Source: VXMO01 sp965205915
GTDB lineage: Bacteria > Chloroflexota > Dehalococcoidia > UBA6926
Direction: 5' to 3'
Length of the DNA stretch: 64,000 bases
Assembly (NCBI GenBank): GCA_965205915.1
Contig: OZ242191.1
Span: forward strand, 558,001-622,000
Position numbers and translations under genes: made by a program. This document shows, piece by piece, positions 8,289-16,315 of this stretch (position 1 is the first letter of the stretch; every line of letters starts with the position of its first letter). Under the pieces are notes generated by a model. That model searched no databases, was not told the DNA's origin, and saw only the letters and a list, made by a program, of their open reading frames with translations.

Positions 8289-9239
8289 ATGCCTTTCACC
8301 CAACAGGAAATCGCTCAGGGCAACTATCTCGTAACCGGCGCGACCGGACGCACGGGCAGCATTGTTGTTCGTAAGCTTCGTGAGGCGGGCGCGAACGTCC
8401 GCGCGTTGGTCCATTCAACAATCCCCGAGGAGCCCGTCGAGGGAGTCGACTACGTGGAGGGCGGCTACGAGGACAAGGACTCCCTGGCGAGGGCTTGCGA
8501 GGGGATCGACTGGGTTATCGCCTGCGTCGGCGCGCAATCCGCTGCGCGTGGTCTCCACCTCATCGAAGCCGTTGAGTACCAGGGCACGGTCAACCTAACC
8601 GAAGCGGCAAGCGCCAACAATGTCAAGCACATGGCGCTCATCTCCGTCCGCGGCGCGGACACCCGCTGGGACTTCTACCCCGTCTACCCTGCCAAGGCCC
8701 GCGCCGACCAGAATCTGATCGACGCTCGTGTGGCCGGAACCGTCTTTCGACCGGGCGGCATGATCGACACCTCCGGCGATCTCGTGCGGCGCTCCGCCCA
8801 CACAGTCCGAACCGGCGGCGCAATGACCATCTACGGCACAGCCGACCAGCCCATGGTCTTCATCTTCCTCGATGAACTCGCCGATTACCTCATCCACGCC
8901 CACCTCGATCGCCGCGCCTACAACGAGATATTCGAGCTTGGCGGACCGGGCAATCTGACCCGCGCGGAGTACTGGGCGCTCTTCGAAGAGTATTTGGATG
9001 TTAAGCCGAACGTTCGCTATCTGCCTGTAGAAGAAATCGTCCCGCGGCGTCAGGCGGCGGAGAAAGAACAGAACTGGCCGGTGGCGCACCAGTTGGCGCG
9101 GGAAGAGATTGGGGGCCGCACCACCACATCCGCCCCGCCAATGAACATCTACAGCCGCCTCTTTGATGTGAAGCAGCGTGACTTCCGCCTCTGGTTGATT
9201 GGCGTCCTCCGTAACATCAAGGAGTCTCCCAGTTGGTGA
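8289..9239 (+). CDS. NAD(P)-binding SDR protein (NmrA/Ycf39-like)
   Basis: An atypical short-chain dehydrogenase of 316 residues. The nucleotide-binding motif VTGATGRTGSIVVRKL is at about residues 15-30, and the rest follows the extended/NmrA pattern (VEGGYEDKDSLARACEGIDWVIACVG; later FRPGGMIDTSG). AGGAGG lies seven bases before the ATG. Members act as redox sensors, assembly factors or reductases; no substrate can be assigned. It is convergent with nrdJ. Confidence 0.82.
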   Translation: MPFTQQEIAQGNYLVTGATGRTGSIVVRKLREAGANVRALVHSTIPEEPVEGVDYVEGGYEDKDSLARACEGIDWVIACVGAQSAARGLHLIEAVEYQGTVNLTEAASANNVKHMALISVRGADTRWDFYPVYPAKARADQNLIDARVAGTVFRPGGMIDTSGDLVRRSAHTVRTGGAMTIYGTADQPMVFIFLDELADYLIHAHLDRRAYNEIFELGGPGNLTRAEYWALFEEYLDVKPNVRYLPVEEIVPRRQAAEKEQNWPVAHQLAREEIGGRTTTSAPPMNIYSRLFDVKQRDFRLWLIGVLRNIKESPSW

Positions 9240-9287
9240 TAGGCTCTTGCGGCGGGCCCGGTGGGGACCTTAGGCCCGCATAGCCGC

Positions 9288-9325
9288 AAAAAAGCCATCG
9301 GGCCGGGGTGGGGGCCGGCCCGATG
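9288..9325 (-). terminator. Intrinsic terminator of nrdJ
   Basis: On the minus strand an 11-bp perfect stem (CATCGGGCCGG with CCGGCCCGATG, 9296-9306 and 9315-9325) is followed by GC and six T residues. It lies about 75 bp past the nrdJ stop. Confidence 0.88.
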
Positions 9326-9399
9326 ACCAGGGATAAAGGAGGATGGGTGGGTTTGCAAATAGTGCTAGTGGTTGCGCCTGTCCTCTCCGATAAAGCTTC

Positions 9400-12081
9400 C
9401 TAGCATTTCGAGTAGCCGCACGCGAGGCACATCATGCAGCCCTCCGTGAAGATCAACAGGCCGTAGCAGTCGGGGCACTGCGGCTGTGTCCCGGCGCGCG
9501 GCGCTGACGCCGTCGCACCCGCGAACAACCGGCTCTGCACAACCGCATCCGGGTGGATTTCGCCGAGTTGGCTCAGATCGAACTTCTCACCGAACGTCTC
9601 TCGCGCCCGTCGCGCCATCTCCTCGCGCTCCTCATCGACGGGGCGGGCGTGCCGCAACAGCGCCAACGCGACGGCGTCCGGCGCGCTCAGCACCTGCTGT
9701 CCCTCATCCCACGTCGGCGCGTCCGTTATTCCACGCAACTGATCGATCACCTGCTCCACGCCCACGCCGGAGCGCAGCGCCAGCGACGCGAGACGACTGA
9801 CGGCCTCCAGGTACGCCGCATCGCTTGAACCGGCCTTGCCCAGGTTCGTGAAGACTTCGAACGGGAGCCGGTTCTCATCGAACGTGATAGTGACGTAAAG
9901 GTTCCCATGTCCCGTGCGAATACGATCCGTGATGCTGTCCAGGGTCTGCGGGCGCTGTCGTGGGACGCGATGAACTTCCGACGCCTCTGCGTCATCCTCA
10001 GCGCTCGCCGCCGTGCCCGTCTCAAGCACTTGCATACTCTTGGAGCCGTCGCGATAGACAGTGATCGCCTTGCACTGTGTCGTCCACGCATCCCAGAAGG
10101 CCTTGGCGATGTCCTCCACGGTGGCGTCGTTGGCGAGGTTGATCGTCTTTGACACGGAGTTCGTCGTGTTCTCCTGCCAGACCGCCTGCATCCGCACGTG
10201 CCAGTCAGGGTCAATGGCCATCGCCGTGCGCACGCCGCGCCGGGCGATGAGTTCCTCAATGGCCTCATCCCTGTACGCCGGATCATTGGCCAGCTGTGCC
10301 AACGTGTCCTCCGCACTGTCCTCGCCAAAATCCGCAACGAGGGCGCGGCGGACCGGCAACGGAGCGTCGAGGAATCGTGTGCTCGTGCCGTCGTGGTCTT
10401 CCCACAGGATGTTTGACCACCACGCCAGCGCAAAGTGCGGCTCGATGCCGGAGGAGCAATCCGCCAGCCGTGAAATAGTGCCCGTCGGCGCGATCGTCGT
10501 CACGCTCGAATGGCGGACAGGCGGCATCCCCTGCTCCTTGAGCCGGGAATTCTCATACTCCGGGAACGGCCCGCGCTGCGCTGCCAATTTCTCCGACTCT
10601 GACCACGCCGTCTCACGGATGAAGCGGCCGACTTTCCGCGCGAGATCGAGCGCCTGCTCCGAATCATAGGGAACGGTGAGGTCCACCAGCGCGTCCGCCC
10701 AACCCATGATGCCGAGCCCGATGCGGCGCGTCTTGAGGTTCATCTCCCGCAACTCCGGCAGCGGGAACGTGTTGACTTCAATCACATCGTCAAGGAATCG
10801 CACCGCCGTCTGTACCGTGTCCTCAAGGGCCGTCCAGTCGAAGCCGGTGCTGTCCGCGTTGAGATGCTTGGCGAGGTCGATGGAACCGAGGCAGCAGTTG
10901 CCGTAGTTCTCCAAAAACTCCTCCCCACACGGGTTGGAGGTCTCGATGAGGCCGAGTTGCGGATTCGGCTGTGTTTCCCACACCCGATCCATGAACACAA
11001 GGCCCGGATCGCCCGTCTTCCACGCGGATTGGCAAATATCGTTCCACAGGTCGCGCGCGCTGACCGTGTCAATCACGCGCTCGTCCTTGGGGCTGATCAG
11101 ATCCCAGTCTGCGCCCGCCTCAACGGCCCGCATGAACTCATCCGTCACCTGCACGGAGATGTTGAAGTTCTGTAGCGATACATCGTCGTCCTTGGCGTGG
11201 ATGAACTCCAGCACGTCCGGATGGCTGACGCTCAACTGTCCCATGTGCGCGCCCAGCCTGAACGCCCCCTGCGTCAGCGTCGCGCCGACGGCCGAATACA
11301 GTTTCATCACGGCCACCGGCCCGCACGCCATGCCGTGCGTGGTGGCGATGGGATCGCCCTTTGGCCGCAGGTTGGAGAATCCGAACCCGATGCCGCCGCC
11401 CCACTTCTCGATCATCGCGGCGTCCGACGCCACCTTCATGATGGAGCCCATATCGTCCTGCGGCGAAACGACAAAGCAGGCGCTGAGCGAGCCGCGCCCG
11501 TCCTTGCCGGCGTTTACGAGCGTCGGCGAATTCGGCAGGAACTTGAGCGTCGACATGACGCGATAGAACTTGCCCGCCCACTCGACGGCCTCGGTCTCAG
11601 TCGCGCCGACGGATCGCTCGCCCTGCGACACGGCCCGCGCCACGCGCTCAAAGAGACCGCGCGGATCTTCCACAACCTCGTTGTCCCCGTTGCGAGCCAG
11701 GTAACGGTTCTCCATGATGGCCCGGGCGTTGGGCGAAAGCACGGGCTCCGACTCGCCGCTCGCGTCCCACTGTGTGGCGGAATCTGCGGCGATTGCGCCG
11801 TTAGCCCCGTTCAGATGATGGCCGTTCGTTGTGTTGCGCTGCGCTGCCTCGATGATCGTTGCGATGGCATCCTTGACATCGCCGTCTGGCACCCCGTCCA
11901 GCCGATGGAGCGCGCCATCCGGGCCGAGAGGCGGCGCGCCTGCCATCCGCGCAATCAGATCCGTCAGCGCCTCAATCTGCTCCGCGCTCTCCCCGTTGAG
12001 CTGCGCGGACACCAGTTCCCGTAAAGCGTTTCGGTTCGCGGCAACTACGGTGCCATCGAATCCATCTGCTGTTGTAGACAT
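9400..12081 (-). CDS. nrdJ: Adenosylcobalamin-dependent ribonucleoside-diphosphate reductase (class II)
   Basis: Makes deoxyribonucleotides from ribonucleotides using a B12-generated thiyl radical, independent of oxygen. The 893-residue protein has the redox cysteine in SLSACFVVSP (about C202), the active-site loop NPCGEEF (about 383-389, radical Cys 385), and a C-terminal Cys-rich tail (QCPDC, CMMCLACGYSKC) that re-reduces the active site. Residues 1-110 are divergent and lack an obvious ATP cone. The ATG is at 12081. nrdR lies immediately upstream on the same strand, so NrdR control is likely. A terminator follows. Confidence 0.96.
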   Translation of the reverse strand: MSTTADGFDGTVVAANRNALRELVSAQLNGESAEQIEALTDLIARMAGAPPLGPDGALHRLDGVPDGDVKDAIATIIEAAQRNTTNGHHLNGANGAIAADSATQWDASGESEPVLSPNARAIMENRYLARNGDNEVVEDPRGLFERVARAVSQGERSVGATETEAVEWAGKFYRVMSTLKFLPNSPTLVNAGKDGRGSLSACFVVSPQDDMGSIMKVASDAAMIEKWGGGIGFGFSNLRPKGDPIATTHGMACGPVAVMKLYSAVGATLTQGAFRLGAHMGQLSVSHPDVLEFIHAKDDDVSLQNFNISVQVTDEFMRAVEAGADWDLISPKDERVIDTVSARDLWNDICQSAWKTGDPGLVFMDRVWETQPNPQLGLIETSNPCGEEFLENYGNCCLGSIDLAKHLNADSTGFDWTALEDTVQTAVRFLDDVIEVNTFPLPELREMNLKTRRIGLGIMGWADALVDLTVPYDSEQALDLARKVGRFIRETAWSESEKLAAQRGPFPEYENSRLKEQGMPPVRHSSVTTIAPTGTISRLADCSSGIEPHFALAWWSNILWEDHDGTSTRFLDAPLPVRRALVADFGEDSAEDTLAQLANDPAYRDEAIEELIARRGVRTAMAIDPDWHVRMQAVWQENTTNSVSKTINLANDATVEDIAKAFWDAWTTQCKAITVYRDGSKSMQVLETGTAASAEDDAEASEVHRVPRQRPQTLDSITDRIRTGHGNLYVTITFDENRLPFEVFTNLGKAGSSDAAYLEAVSRLASLALRSGVGVEQVIDQLRGITDAPTWDEGQQVLSAPDAVALALLRHARPVDEEREEMARRARETFGEKFDLSQLGEIHPDAVVQSRLFAGATASAPRAGTQPQCPDCYGLLIFTEGCMMCLACGYSKC

Positions 12082-12147
12082 TCGCTAATCACCCTGTTGT
12101 TTGTCTTGTATTCCAATTCATTTCAATCTGCGTGAGTCAGTGTGCAC

Positions 12148-12178
12148 GGGCGGCGGGGTGCAAGGGGGTTCGCCGCCC
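12148..12178 (-). other. GC-rich hairpin between nrdR and nrdJ
   Basis: GGGCGGCG (12148-12155) pairs perfectly with CGCCGCCC (12171-12178). There is no T tract on either strand, so it is not a standard terminator. It may set the relative transcript levels of nrdR and nrdJ. No cobalamin riboswitch fits in the roughly 100-bp gap. Confidence 0.5.
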
Positions 12179-12183
12179 GCCCC

Positions 12184-12714
12184 TCATCTTTTGCGGGGGC
12201 GTCCCCTCGGGCGACCTCCGGACCGCTCCGGCGGAATCAGCGAGAGTTGGCTGGTCGAACCCGGTGTGGAGCCGTCGGCCAACGCCTCTATGGTCTCGCG
12301 GAAGTCCTCCTCGTCCGTAAAGTCACGGTAGACGCTGGCAAATCGGATGTAGGCTACCCTATCGGTCTTGCTCAGCTTTTCCATCGCCAACTCGCCAATC
12401 GTCCGCGTGCTCACTTCTGCCCGCCCCTGCTTTTGCAGTTCATCCTCTATTTCGTCGACCAACTTTTCGATGTCGCCGGCCAGGATGGGGCGTTTGGCGC
12501 ACGCCGTGCGAATCGCCGTGGTCAGCTTCTGCCGACTGAACTCCTCAGTCTGCCCGTTCCGCTTGAGGACGGACATCGAAGTCGCTAGCAGGCGCTCCAT
12601 CGTGCTGAAGCGCGCGTTGCATCGCTTACACTCACGCCGTCGACGCACCCCCTGATCGCTGTGACGTGTGTCCAGGACGCGCGAATCGTCGTTGCCACAG
12701 TACGAACACCGCAT
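12184..12714 (-). CDS. nrdR: Transcriptional repressor NrdR
   Basis: Represses ribonucleotide reductase genes in response to (d)ATP. The N-terminal zinc ribbon MRCSYCGNDDSRVLDTR...RRRRECKRCNARFSTMER has its four Cys residues (CxxC, CxxC) and is followed by an ATP-cone domain (residues about 50-140). The C terminus is extended by about 25 residues rich in Pro, Gly and Arg. It sits directly upstream of nrdJ and divergent from smpB. The classical paired NrdR boxes were not obvious upstream by eye. Confidence 0.96.
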   Translation of the reverse strand: MRCSYCGNDDSRVLDTRHSDQGVRRRRECKRCNARFSTMERLLATSMSVLKRNGQTEEFSRQKLTTAIRTACAKRPILAGDIEKLVDEIEDELQKQGRAEVSTRTIGELAMEKLSKTDRVAYIRFASVYRDFTDEEDFRETIEALADGSTPGSTSQLSLIPPERSGGRPRGRPRKR

Positions 12715-13011
12715 CTTAGTCCTGTTGCCTCCAGATGAGGCGCCCGTTACGCGATCTCTCCTCGCTCCCCGTCCTCACGTGTCTCCCGCTGTATATCCGG
12801 CTGAACCGTACTAGATGCGGGAAACAATGCAAGTAATACTCAACCGATAGTAGGGGATTGTCAAGCATTTCCGCGAGTGATTCTCAATACGAATCAGGAC
12901 AATCTGTGACAATGTTGGGCGCCGATTTTCGCCTGTCCACGCCATTCTCAGCACTTCCCTGCTCAACCGCAATCGAACAACAATGAAATTGCTCGTCATA
13001 ATGGAATGATC

Positions 13012-13524
13012 ATGGCTAAGTCAAAGGCGCGCAAGAACCGCGCGAAAGGCAAGACGGCGGACGCAGCCGCGGGCGGCGACCGTCTCATCGCGGATAACCG
13101 CCGCGCCCGTTTCGACTACGACATCCTCGAAAGCATGGAGGCGGGCATCGCGCTGACCGGCACGGAGATCAAATCCATCCGTTCCGGGCGTGTCACGCTG
13201 GCGCATTCATTTGCACGCATCAGCAAGGGCGAGGTCTGGCTCCACGGCATGCACGTCCCGCCCTACGCCCAGGGCAACATCTACAACCATGAGCCGACAC
13301 GACCCCGCAAGCTCCTGCTACATCACCGACAGATCGACGATCTCAGCCGCCGCGTCACGTCCGGCGGTAACACGCTGATCCCGCTCAGGCTCTACATCAC
13401 CCGCCACCGCGCCAAAGTCCAACTCGGCCTGGCCAGAGGGCGCAAGACCTATGACAAACGCCAGATCCTGGCCAAACGAGATGCAGACCTGGACATGGCG
13501 CGCGCTCTGGGCCACCGCGGCTAA
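13012..13524 (+). CDS. smpB: SsrA-binding protein SmpB
   Basis: Binds tmRNA and delivers it to stalled ribosomes in trans-translation. The 170-residue sequence shows the family core: NRRARFDYDILESMEAGIALTGTEIKSIR, HEPTRPRKLLLHH, and a basic C-terminal tail with GRKTYDKRQILAKRD. ATG 13012 has GGA six bases upstream; an ATG six bases earlier is possible. The ssrA gene lies only 1.3 kb downstream on the same strand, and the pair makes a complete local ribosome-rescue unit. Confidence 0.96.
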   Translation: MAKSKARKNRAKGKTADAAAGGDRLIADNRRARFDYDILESMEAGIALTGTEIKSIRSGRVTLAHSFARISKGEVWLHGMHVPPYAQGNIYNHEPTRPRKLLLHHRQIDDLSRRVTSGGNTLIPLRLYITRHRAKVQLGLARGRKTYDKRQILAKRDADLDMARALGHRG

Positions 13525-13568
13525 ATGCGCCTGCCTCTCCATCCCCCGATATAGAAGAGCAGGGATAC

Positions 13569-14270
13569 GTGAACATCTTTGGAGGACGCAACGGGCTGGC
13601 CGCAACCACCCTCATTGGGGTGGCTATAGCCGGCGCAATTGGCGCTGCCTTCCTGCTGGACGCTGTACTGCCCGACTCCGGCCGCGCAAGGAATATTTTC
13701 AGCGTCATCCAGTCGTTCGTGACGGCCATTGCGATTGTGACGGCTGGCCTCTGGGCATACTTCAGATTCCAAGTCTTTCGAACCCTCGAACCGCACCTCA
13801 ACATCCAACAGAGAATCACACACAGAAGCCTCAGCGAAAGCTACCTACACATTGAGCTAACAGCTATTCTGCACAACAGTTCCCGGGTTGGAGTTGAATT
13901 GGAACGAGGGGTCGCCATTCTCCAGGAAGTGGCGCCCATCTCGGACAGCGAGGCTGAATCCCTCAATGAGGAAGCCCTGGAGGATGACCTTGCCCCATGG
14001 ATTTCCTGGCCCATCATTGGGCGAATGCAAAGGGTCTGGGAGGGTCCGAAGCTAGTTGTGGAGCCTGGCGCAACGCATTTGGAAACCTTTGAATTCATTG
14101 TCCTCAAATGGAAAGATCAGTCCTTGCTCCTATACACCTACTTTTACAATGCGGATGCGCAACGTCATCCCGAAATGAAAGGGGGCTGGTCAGCGACGAC
14201 GATGTATGATGTGTTTGACAGGTCAAATGGGTTGCGGGCAGAGGAAGTGACGAATGGTGAAGACGCGTAA
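13569..14270 (+). CDS. Hypothetical membrane protein
   Basis: A 233-residue protein from GTG 13569, with AGGG just upstream. Two hydrophobic segments near the N terminus (about residues 12-35 and 45-65) are followed by a soluble domain of about 165 residues with beta-rich character (SYLHIELTAILHNSSRVGVELERG; VEPGATHLETFEFIVLKW). This resembles an anchored, possibly immunoglobulin-like domain, but no family was recognised. The A/T content is slightly higher than in its neighbours. The next small ORF overlaps its end. Confidence 0.6.
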   Translation: MNIFGGRNGLAATTLIGVAIAGAIGAAFLLDAVLPDSGRARNIFSVIQSFVTAIAIVTAGLWAYFRFQVFRTLEPHLNIQQRITHRSLSESYLHIELTAILHNSSRVGVELERGVAILQEVAPISDSEAESLNEEALEDDLAPWISWPIIGRMQRVWEGPKLVVEPGATHLETFEFIVLKWKDQSLLLYTYFYNADAQRHPEMKGGWSATTMYDVFDRSNGLRAEEVTNGEDA

Positions 14271-14421
14271 ACCTAAGGAAGATACCCTTTGGTCAGAGAA
14301 TGCCCCAACGATCAAAGGCTGGGGCCCCAAAAAGCTCCCTCCCATGCCCGACAAACCGGAGCTCCCCCGTCGTCACTCCGTCCTGGGCAAGGACAAGAAG
14401 TCGCCTCCCAAAGGCTCATAA
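14254..14421 (+). CDS. Small basic Pro/Lys-rich protein (55 aa)
   Basis: An ATG-initiated frame overlapping the last 17 bases of the preceding membrane protein, with GAGGAAG nine bases upstream. The product is strongly basic and Pro-rich (KGWGPKKLPPMPDKPELPRR near the middle). The overlap and ribosome binding site support translation coupled to the upstream gene. No family is recognised. A related pattern (GPKKSPP) appears in the next frame downstream, suggesting a duplicated element. Confidence 0.45.
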   Translation: MVKTRKPKEDTLWSENAPTIKGWGPKKLPPMPDKPELPRRHSVLGKDKKSPPKGS

Positions 14422-14599
14422 GCGTCGCCTCCTCCTCATTGCGAAAGAAGATAAGCCTCGTCGTGGTGTTATCACCTACGGCCATATAGTCAGCATCAGG
14501 GGCACCGGCCCAAAGAAGTCCCCTCCTTTGGAAAATGGCAACGGCAATCCACCCAGTCGGCAGCCTGAGGGCAATACCGAAGTCGAAAAGGAATCCTGA
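14300..14599 (+). CDS. Possible basic protein, C-terminal part only plausible
   Basis: An open frame whose C-terminal 50 residues (from about KEDKPRRGVITYGHI through RGTGPKKSPPLENGN to the stop at 14597-14599) look protein-like and share an I-[KR]-G-x-G-P-K-K-x-P-P pattern with the small protein just upstream. The N-terminal half overlaps that gene out of frame and is probably not translated. No good start codon is seen for the C-terminal part, so it may be a decayed tandem copy. Confidence 0.25.
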   Translation: MPQRSKAGAPKSSLPCPTNRSSPVVTPSWARTRSRLPKAHKRRLLLIAKEDKPRRGVITYGHIVSIRGTGPKKSPPLENGNGNPPSRQPEGNTEVEKES

Positions 14600-14659
14600 T
14601 CCCGCTAACTCACTCGTTACTCCCGCGCCCCCATTAGTCTCCCCCGCGCCGCCCTCGTC

Positions 14660-14679
14660 ATTCCCACGAACGCGGGAAT
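14660..14679. repeat. REP-like palindrome (one mismatch)
   Basis: ATTCCCACGAACGCGGGAAT, same orientation as the copy at 2071. It sits in the 200-bp gap before ssrA, which otherwise holds nothing recognisable. Confidence 0.75.
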
Positions 14680-14798
14680 CTTCACCTCCATTGTCCAACC
14701 AAACCCCGTGGCGCCGCCCCCTCCACCCCGTGTACGCGCGTATACTGGGTATGTAGCGGTCACAACGCAGGGAGTGGCCGTAACGCATCTACTCGCAT

Positions 14799-15160
14799 GG
14801 GGGCGCGCGGATTCGACAGGGGTTGGCGCCGGTGCGTGAGCAGGCCGAGGCGCCGTGACCTCGTTAATCCCGCGGCAAAAACTGTAGCTGGCAACAACAA
14901 GCAGCTCGCACTCGCAGCCTAACTTTTAGGTAGCGACGTTCGGCTCCGTAGTCCCTGCGGACGGTTTCGAGCGCTATTTTAGCGGGGTGCCGTCGCCCGT
15001 CAGCCGGTGACGGGTGACGAAAGACCATTGCCGGATTGCCTATCGCGGACCCTGTCGGTCGGGATCGCGATAGGCGAGAACTTGTAGACCGACTAAGCCT
15101 GTAGCGCCGTACCGATTTCCGCCTTTGGACGGGGGGTTCAACTCCCCCCCGCCTCCACCA
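14799..15160 (+). ncRNA. ssrA: Transfer-messenger RNA (tmRNA)
   Basis: The 5' end GGGGGCG followed by the GATTCGACAGG signature pairs with the 3' end CGCCTCC, and an encoded A-CCA ends at 15160. The T-arm GGGGGGTTCAACTCCCCCC precedes it. The tag reading frame at 14875-14922 encodes AKTVAGNNKQLALAA followed by TAA. Several pseudoknot-like GC stems lie between tag and 3' domain. It functions with SmpB, encoded 1.3 kb upstream. Confidence 0.97.
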
Positions 15161-15199
15161 CCCACACCCTCCGTAAATCCCACACCACAGGAGGCCCAC

Positions 15200-15565
15200 T
15201 TGACCACAGCAAGATTCATCGAGGTAGAGGTTGAGGCCGGTAACAACTGCGACTTCTCCCTCCATCGCATCTTCAGCCTCGTGGAGGAACCCCGGGAGGT
15301 CGTGCGCGTCGAAGCACCCGGCATCCGTGGCGAGTTGGCGATGGTCGAGGTGACGGGCTGGAGCGAGGACGGCCCCTGCCCCGCCTACGTTGCCATGGTC
15401 GAGGACTCCGGCGAGGGCCACGCCCTGCTCATCTTCGGCGGCGACGATGGCATTCGCACCCGCCCCCTCGACTCCGATGCCCCGTGGAGTCTCGAAGACC
15501 CCACCCAAACCGGAGAGCCCTGCCTCCTCCTCGACAAGACCACCCCCTACACCCCCGCAACGTAA
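15200..15565 (+). CDS. Hypothetical protein (121 aa)
   Basis: Start chosen at TTG 15200 because AGGAGG lies seven bases upstream; the open frame upstream of this overlaps the tmRNA 3' end and is not coding. The product is acidic (TARFIEVEVEAGNNCDFSLHRI; PCPAYVAMVEDSGEGHALLIFGGDD). No family was recognised. Its stop overlaps the ATG of the next gene (TAATG), so the two are translationally coupled. Confidence 0.6.
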   Translation: MTTARFIEVEVEAGNNCDFSLHRIFSLVEEPREVVRVEAPGIRGELAMVEVTGWSEDGPCPAYVAMVEDSGEGHALLIFGGDDGIRTRPLDSDAPWSLEDPTQTGEPCLLLDKTTPYTPAT

Positions 15566-15933
15566 TGCCCACCCAACAAGACAAGGCTTGGGAGTACGCC
15601 GAGAAACTCCTCGCCCGGCCCCAGCGCCGCATCGAGGTCACGCTCCGCCACGGCAAGAGCGGCACGTCCCTGCTCCACGAAAAGCGCGCGATGGTCATCT
15701 GCCCCGACACGCGCGTCGGACGCTTACAGGCGGAACTTGTGGCCCGCGCTCTGGGCGTTGAACTGCCGGACATCGGCGACTCTGTGGCCGTCGGCGTCAG
15801 CAGCGGCGTCCTTCACCGCGTCATGTCACTCTCAACAATGGACCCTACCGACAAGGACATATGGCCGCTCTTCCGCCGCCTGCTGGAGGAGGCAGAGGAG
15901 ATGCGCATGGGCGTCAGCGAAATGGAGGAGTAA
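15565..15933 (+). CDS. Hypothetical protein (122 aa)
   Basis: ATG 15565 overlaps the stop of the preceding gene. The N terminus is basic (RPQRRIEVTLRHGKSGTSLL), the middle holds RVGRLQAELVARALGVELPD, and the C terminus is an acidic helix (FRRLLEEAEEMRMGVSEMEE). No signal peptide or membrane segment is seen. Function is unknown; coupling suggests a joint role with its partner. Confidence 0.6.
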   Translation: MPTQQDKAWEYAEKLLARPQRRIEVTLRHGKSGTSLLHEKRAMVICPDTRVGRLQAELVARALGVELPDIGDSVAVGVSSGVLHRVMSLSTMDPTDKDIWPLFRRLLEEAEEMRMGVSEMEE

Positions 15934-15996
15934 TGGCCCTTTTCACCAAGAGCAACGCTCGTTCGTTATTTCCGTCACAATCCAATTGCAGCCCTA

Positions 15997-16026
15997 TTGA
16001 CACTCAGCTACAGTCTTGCTTATAGT
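15997..16026 (+). promoter_or_regulatory. Predicted sigma-70-type promoter of the sulfate assimilation operon
   Basis: A consensus -35 box TTGACA (15997-16002) is separated by 18 bp from the -10 box TATAGT (16021-16026). The predicted transcript starts at about 16033, giving a leader of about 280 nt before cysH, which contains a short Cys-containing ORF and an intrinsic terminator. Confidence 0.7.
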
Positions 16027-16050
16027 TCTCATAAGTGACTTGTAACGACG

Positions 16051-16164
16051 ATGAGTAACCGAACACACACACATAGCCCATCCGTATTCGCGTTGGCGCG
16101 CCGCGCCGCCTTGACCTGCTCGTGTATGCCCACTTCGGGGCGAGAGGCTGTTGCTCGCGCATAA
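16051..16164 (+). CDS. Putative leader peptide with clustered Cys codons (attenuator ORF)
   Basis: A 37-codon ORF starting at ATG 16051, 25 bp after the predicted promoter, and ending TAA at 16162-16164. Its middle reads TCSCMPT, with Cys codons TGC at 16117 and TGT at 16123. It precedes a terminator, and the operon downstream makes sulfide for cysteine. No strong ribosome binding site is visible. A still shorter frame, GTG 16035 to TAA 16058, also contains a Cys codon and would start almost at the predicted transcript 5' end. I infer a regulatory peptide, not a functional protein. Confidence 0.5.
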   Translation: MSNRTHTHSPSVFALARRAALTCSCMPTSGREAVARA

Positions 16165-16216
16165 AACAGCCTCGGACACACTGGCAGCGCACACTCTGGT
16201 AACAGAAAAGCGCACC

Positions 16217-16249
16217 AACCGCCCCAACACACAGCGGGGCGGTTTTTTT
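16217..16249 (+). terminator. Intrinsic terminator/attenuator upstream of cysH
   Basis: AACCGCCCC (16217-16225) pairs with GGGGCGGTT (16236-16244), and a run of seven T residues spans 16243-16249. It lies about 67 bp before the cysH ATG. GGGGCG at 16137-16142, inside the leader ORF just past the Cys codons, could pair with CGCCCC at 16220-16225 as an antiterminator. Confidence 0.8.
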
Positions 16250-16315
16250 ATCTCTGACGGATAGCAAGAACCACCAGGCCACAGATATACGGGGAATCGA
16301 GGGGGAGCACTCAGA

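Noticed and set aside
12082..12183. Cobalamin riboswitch upstream of nrdJ
   Set aside because: Gap is too short and no B12-box sequence is visible; only a GC-rich hairpin.
15934..16315. SAM (S-box) or T-box riboswitch upstream of cysH
   Set aside because: No S-box core or T-box sequence was found; the Cys-codon ORF plus terminator explains the leader better.
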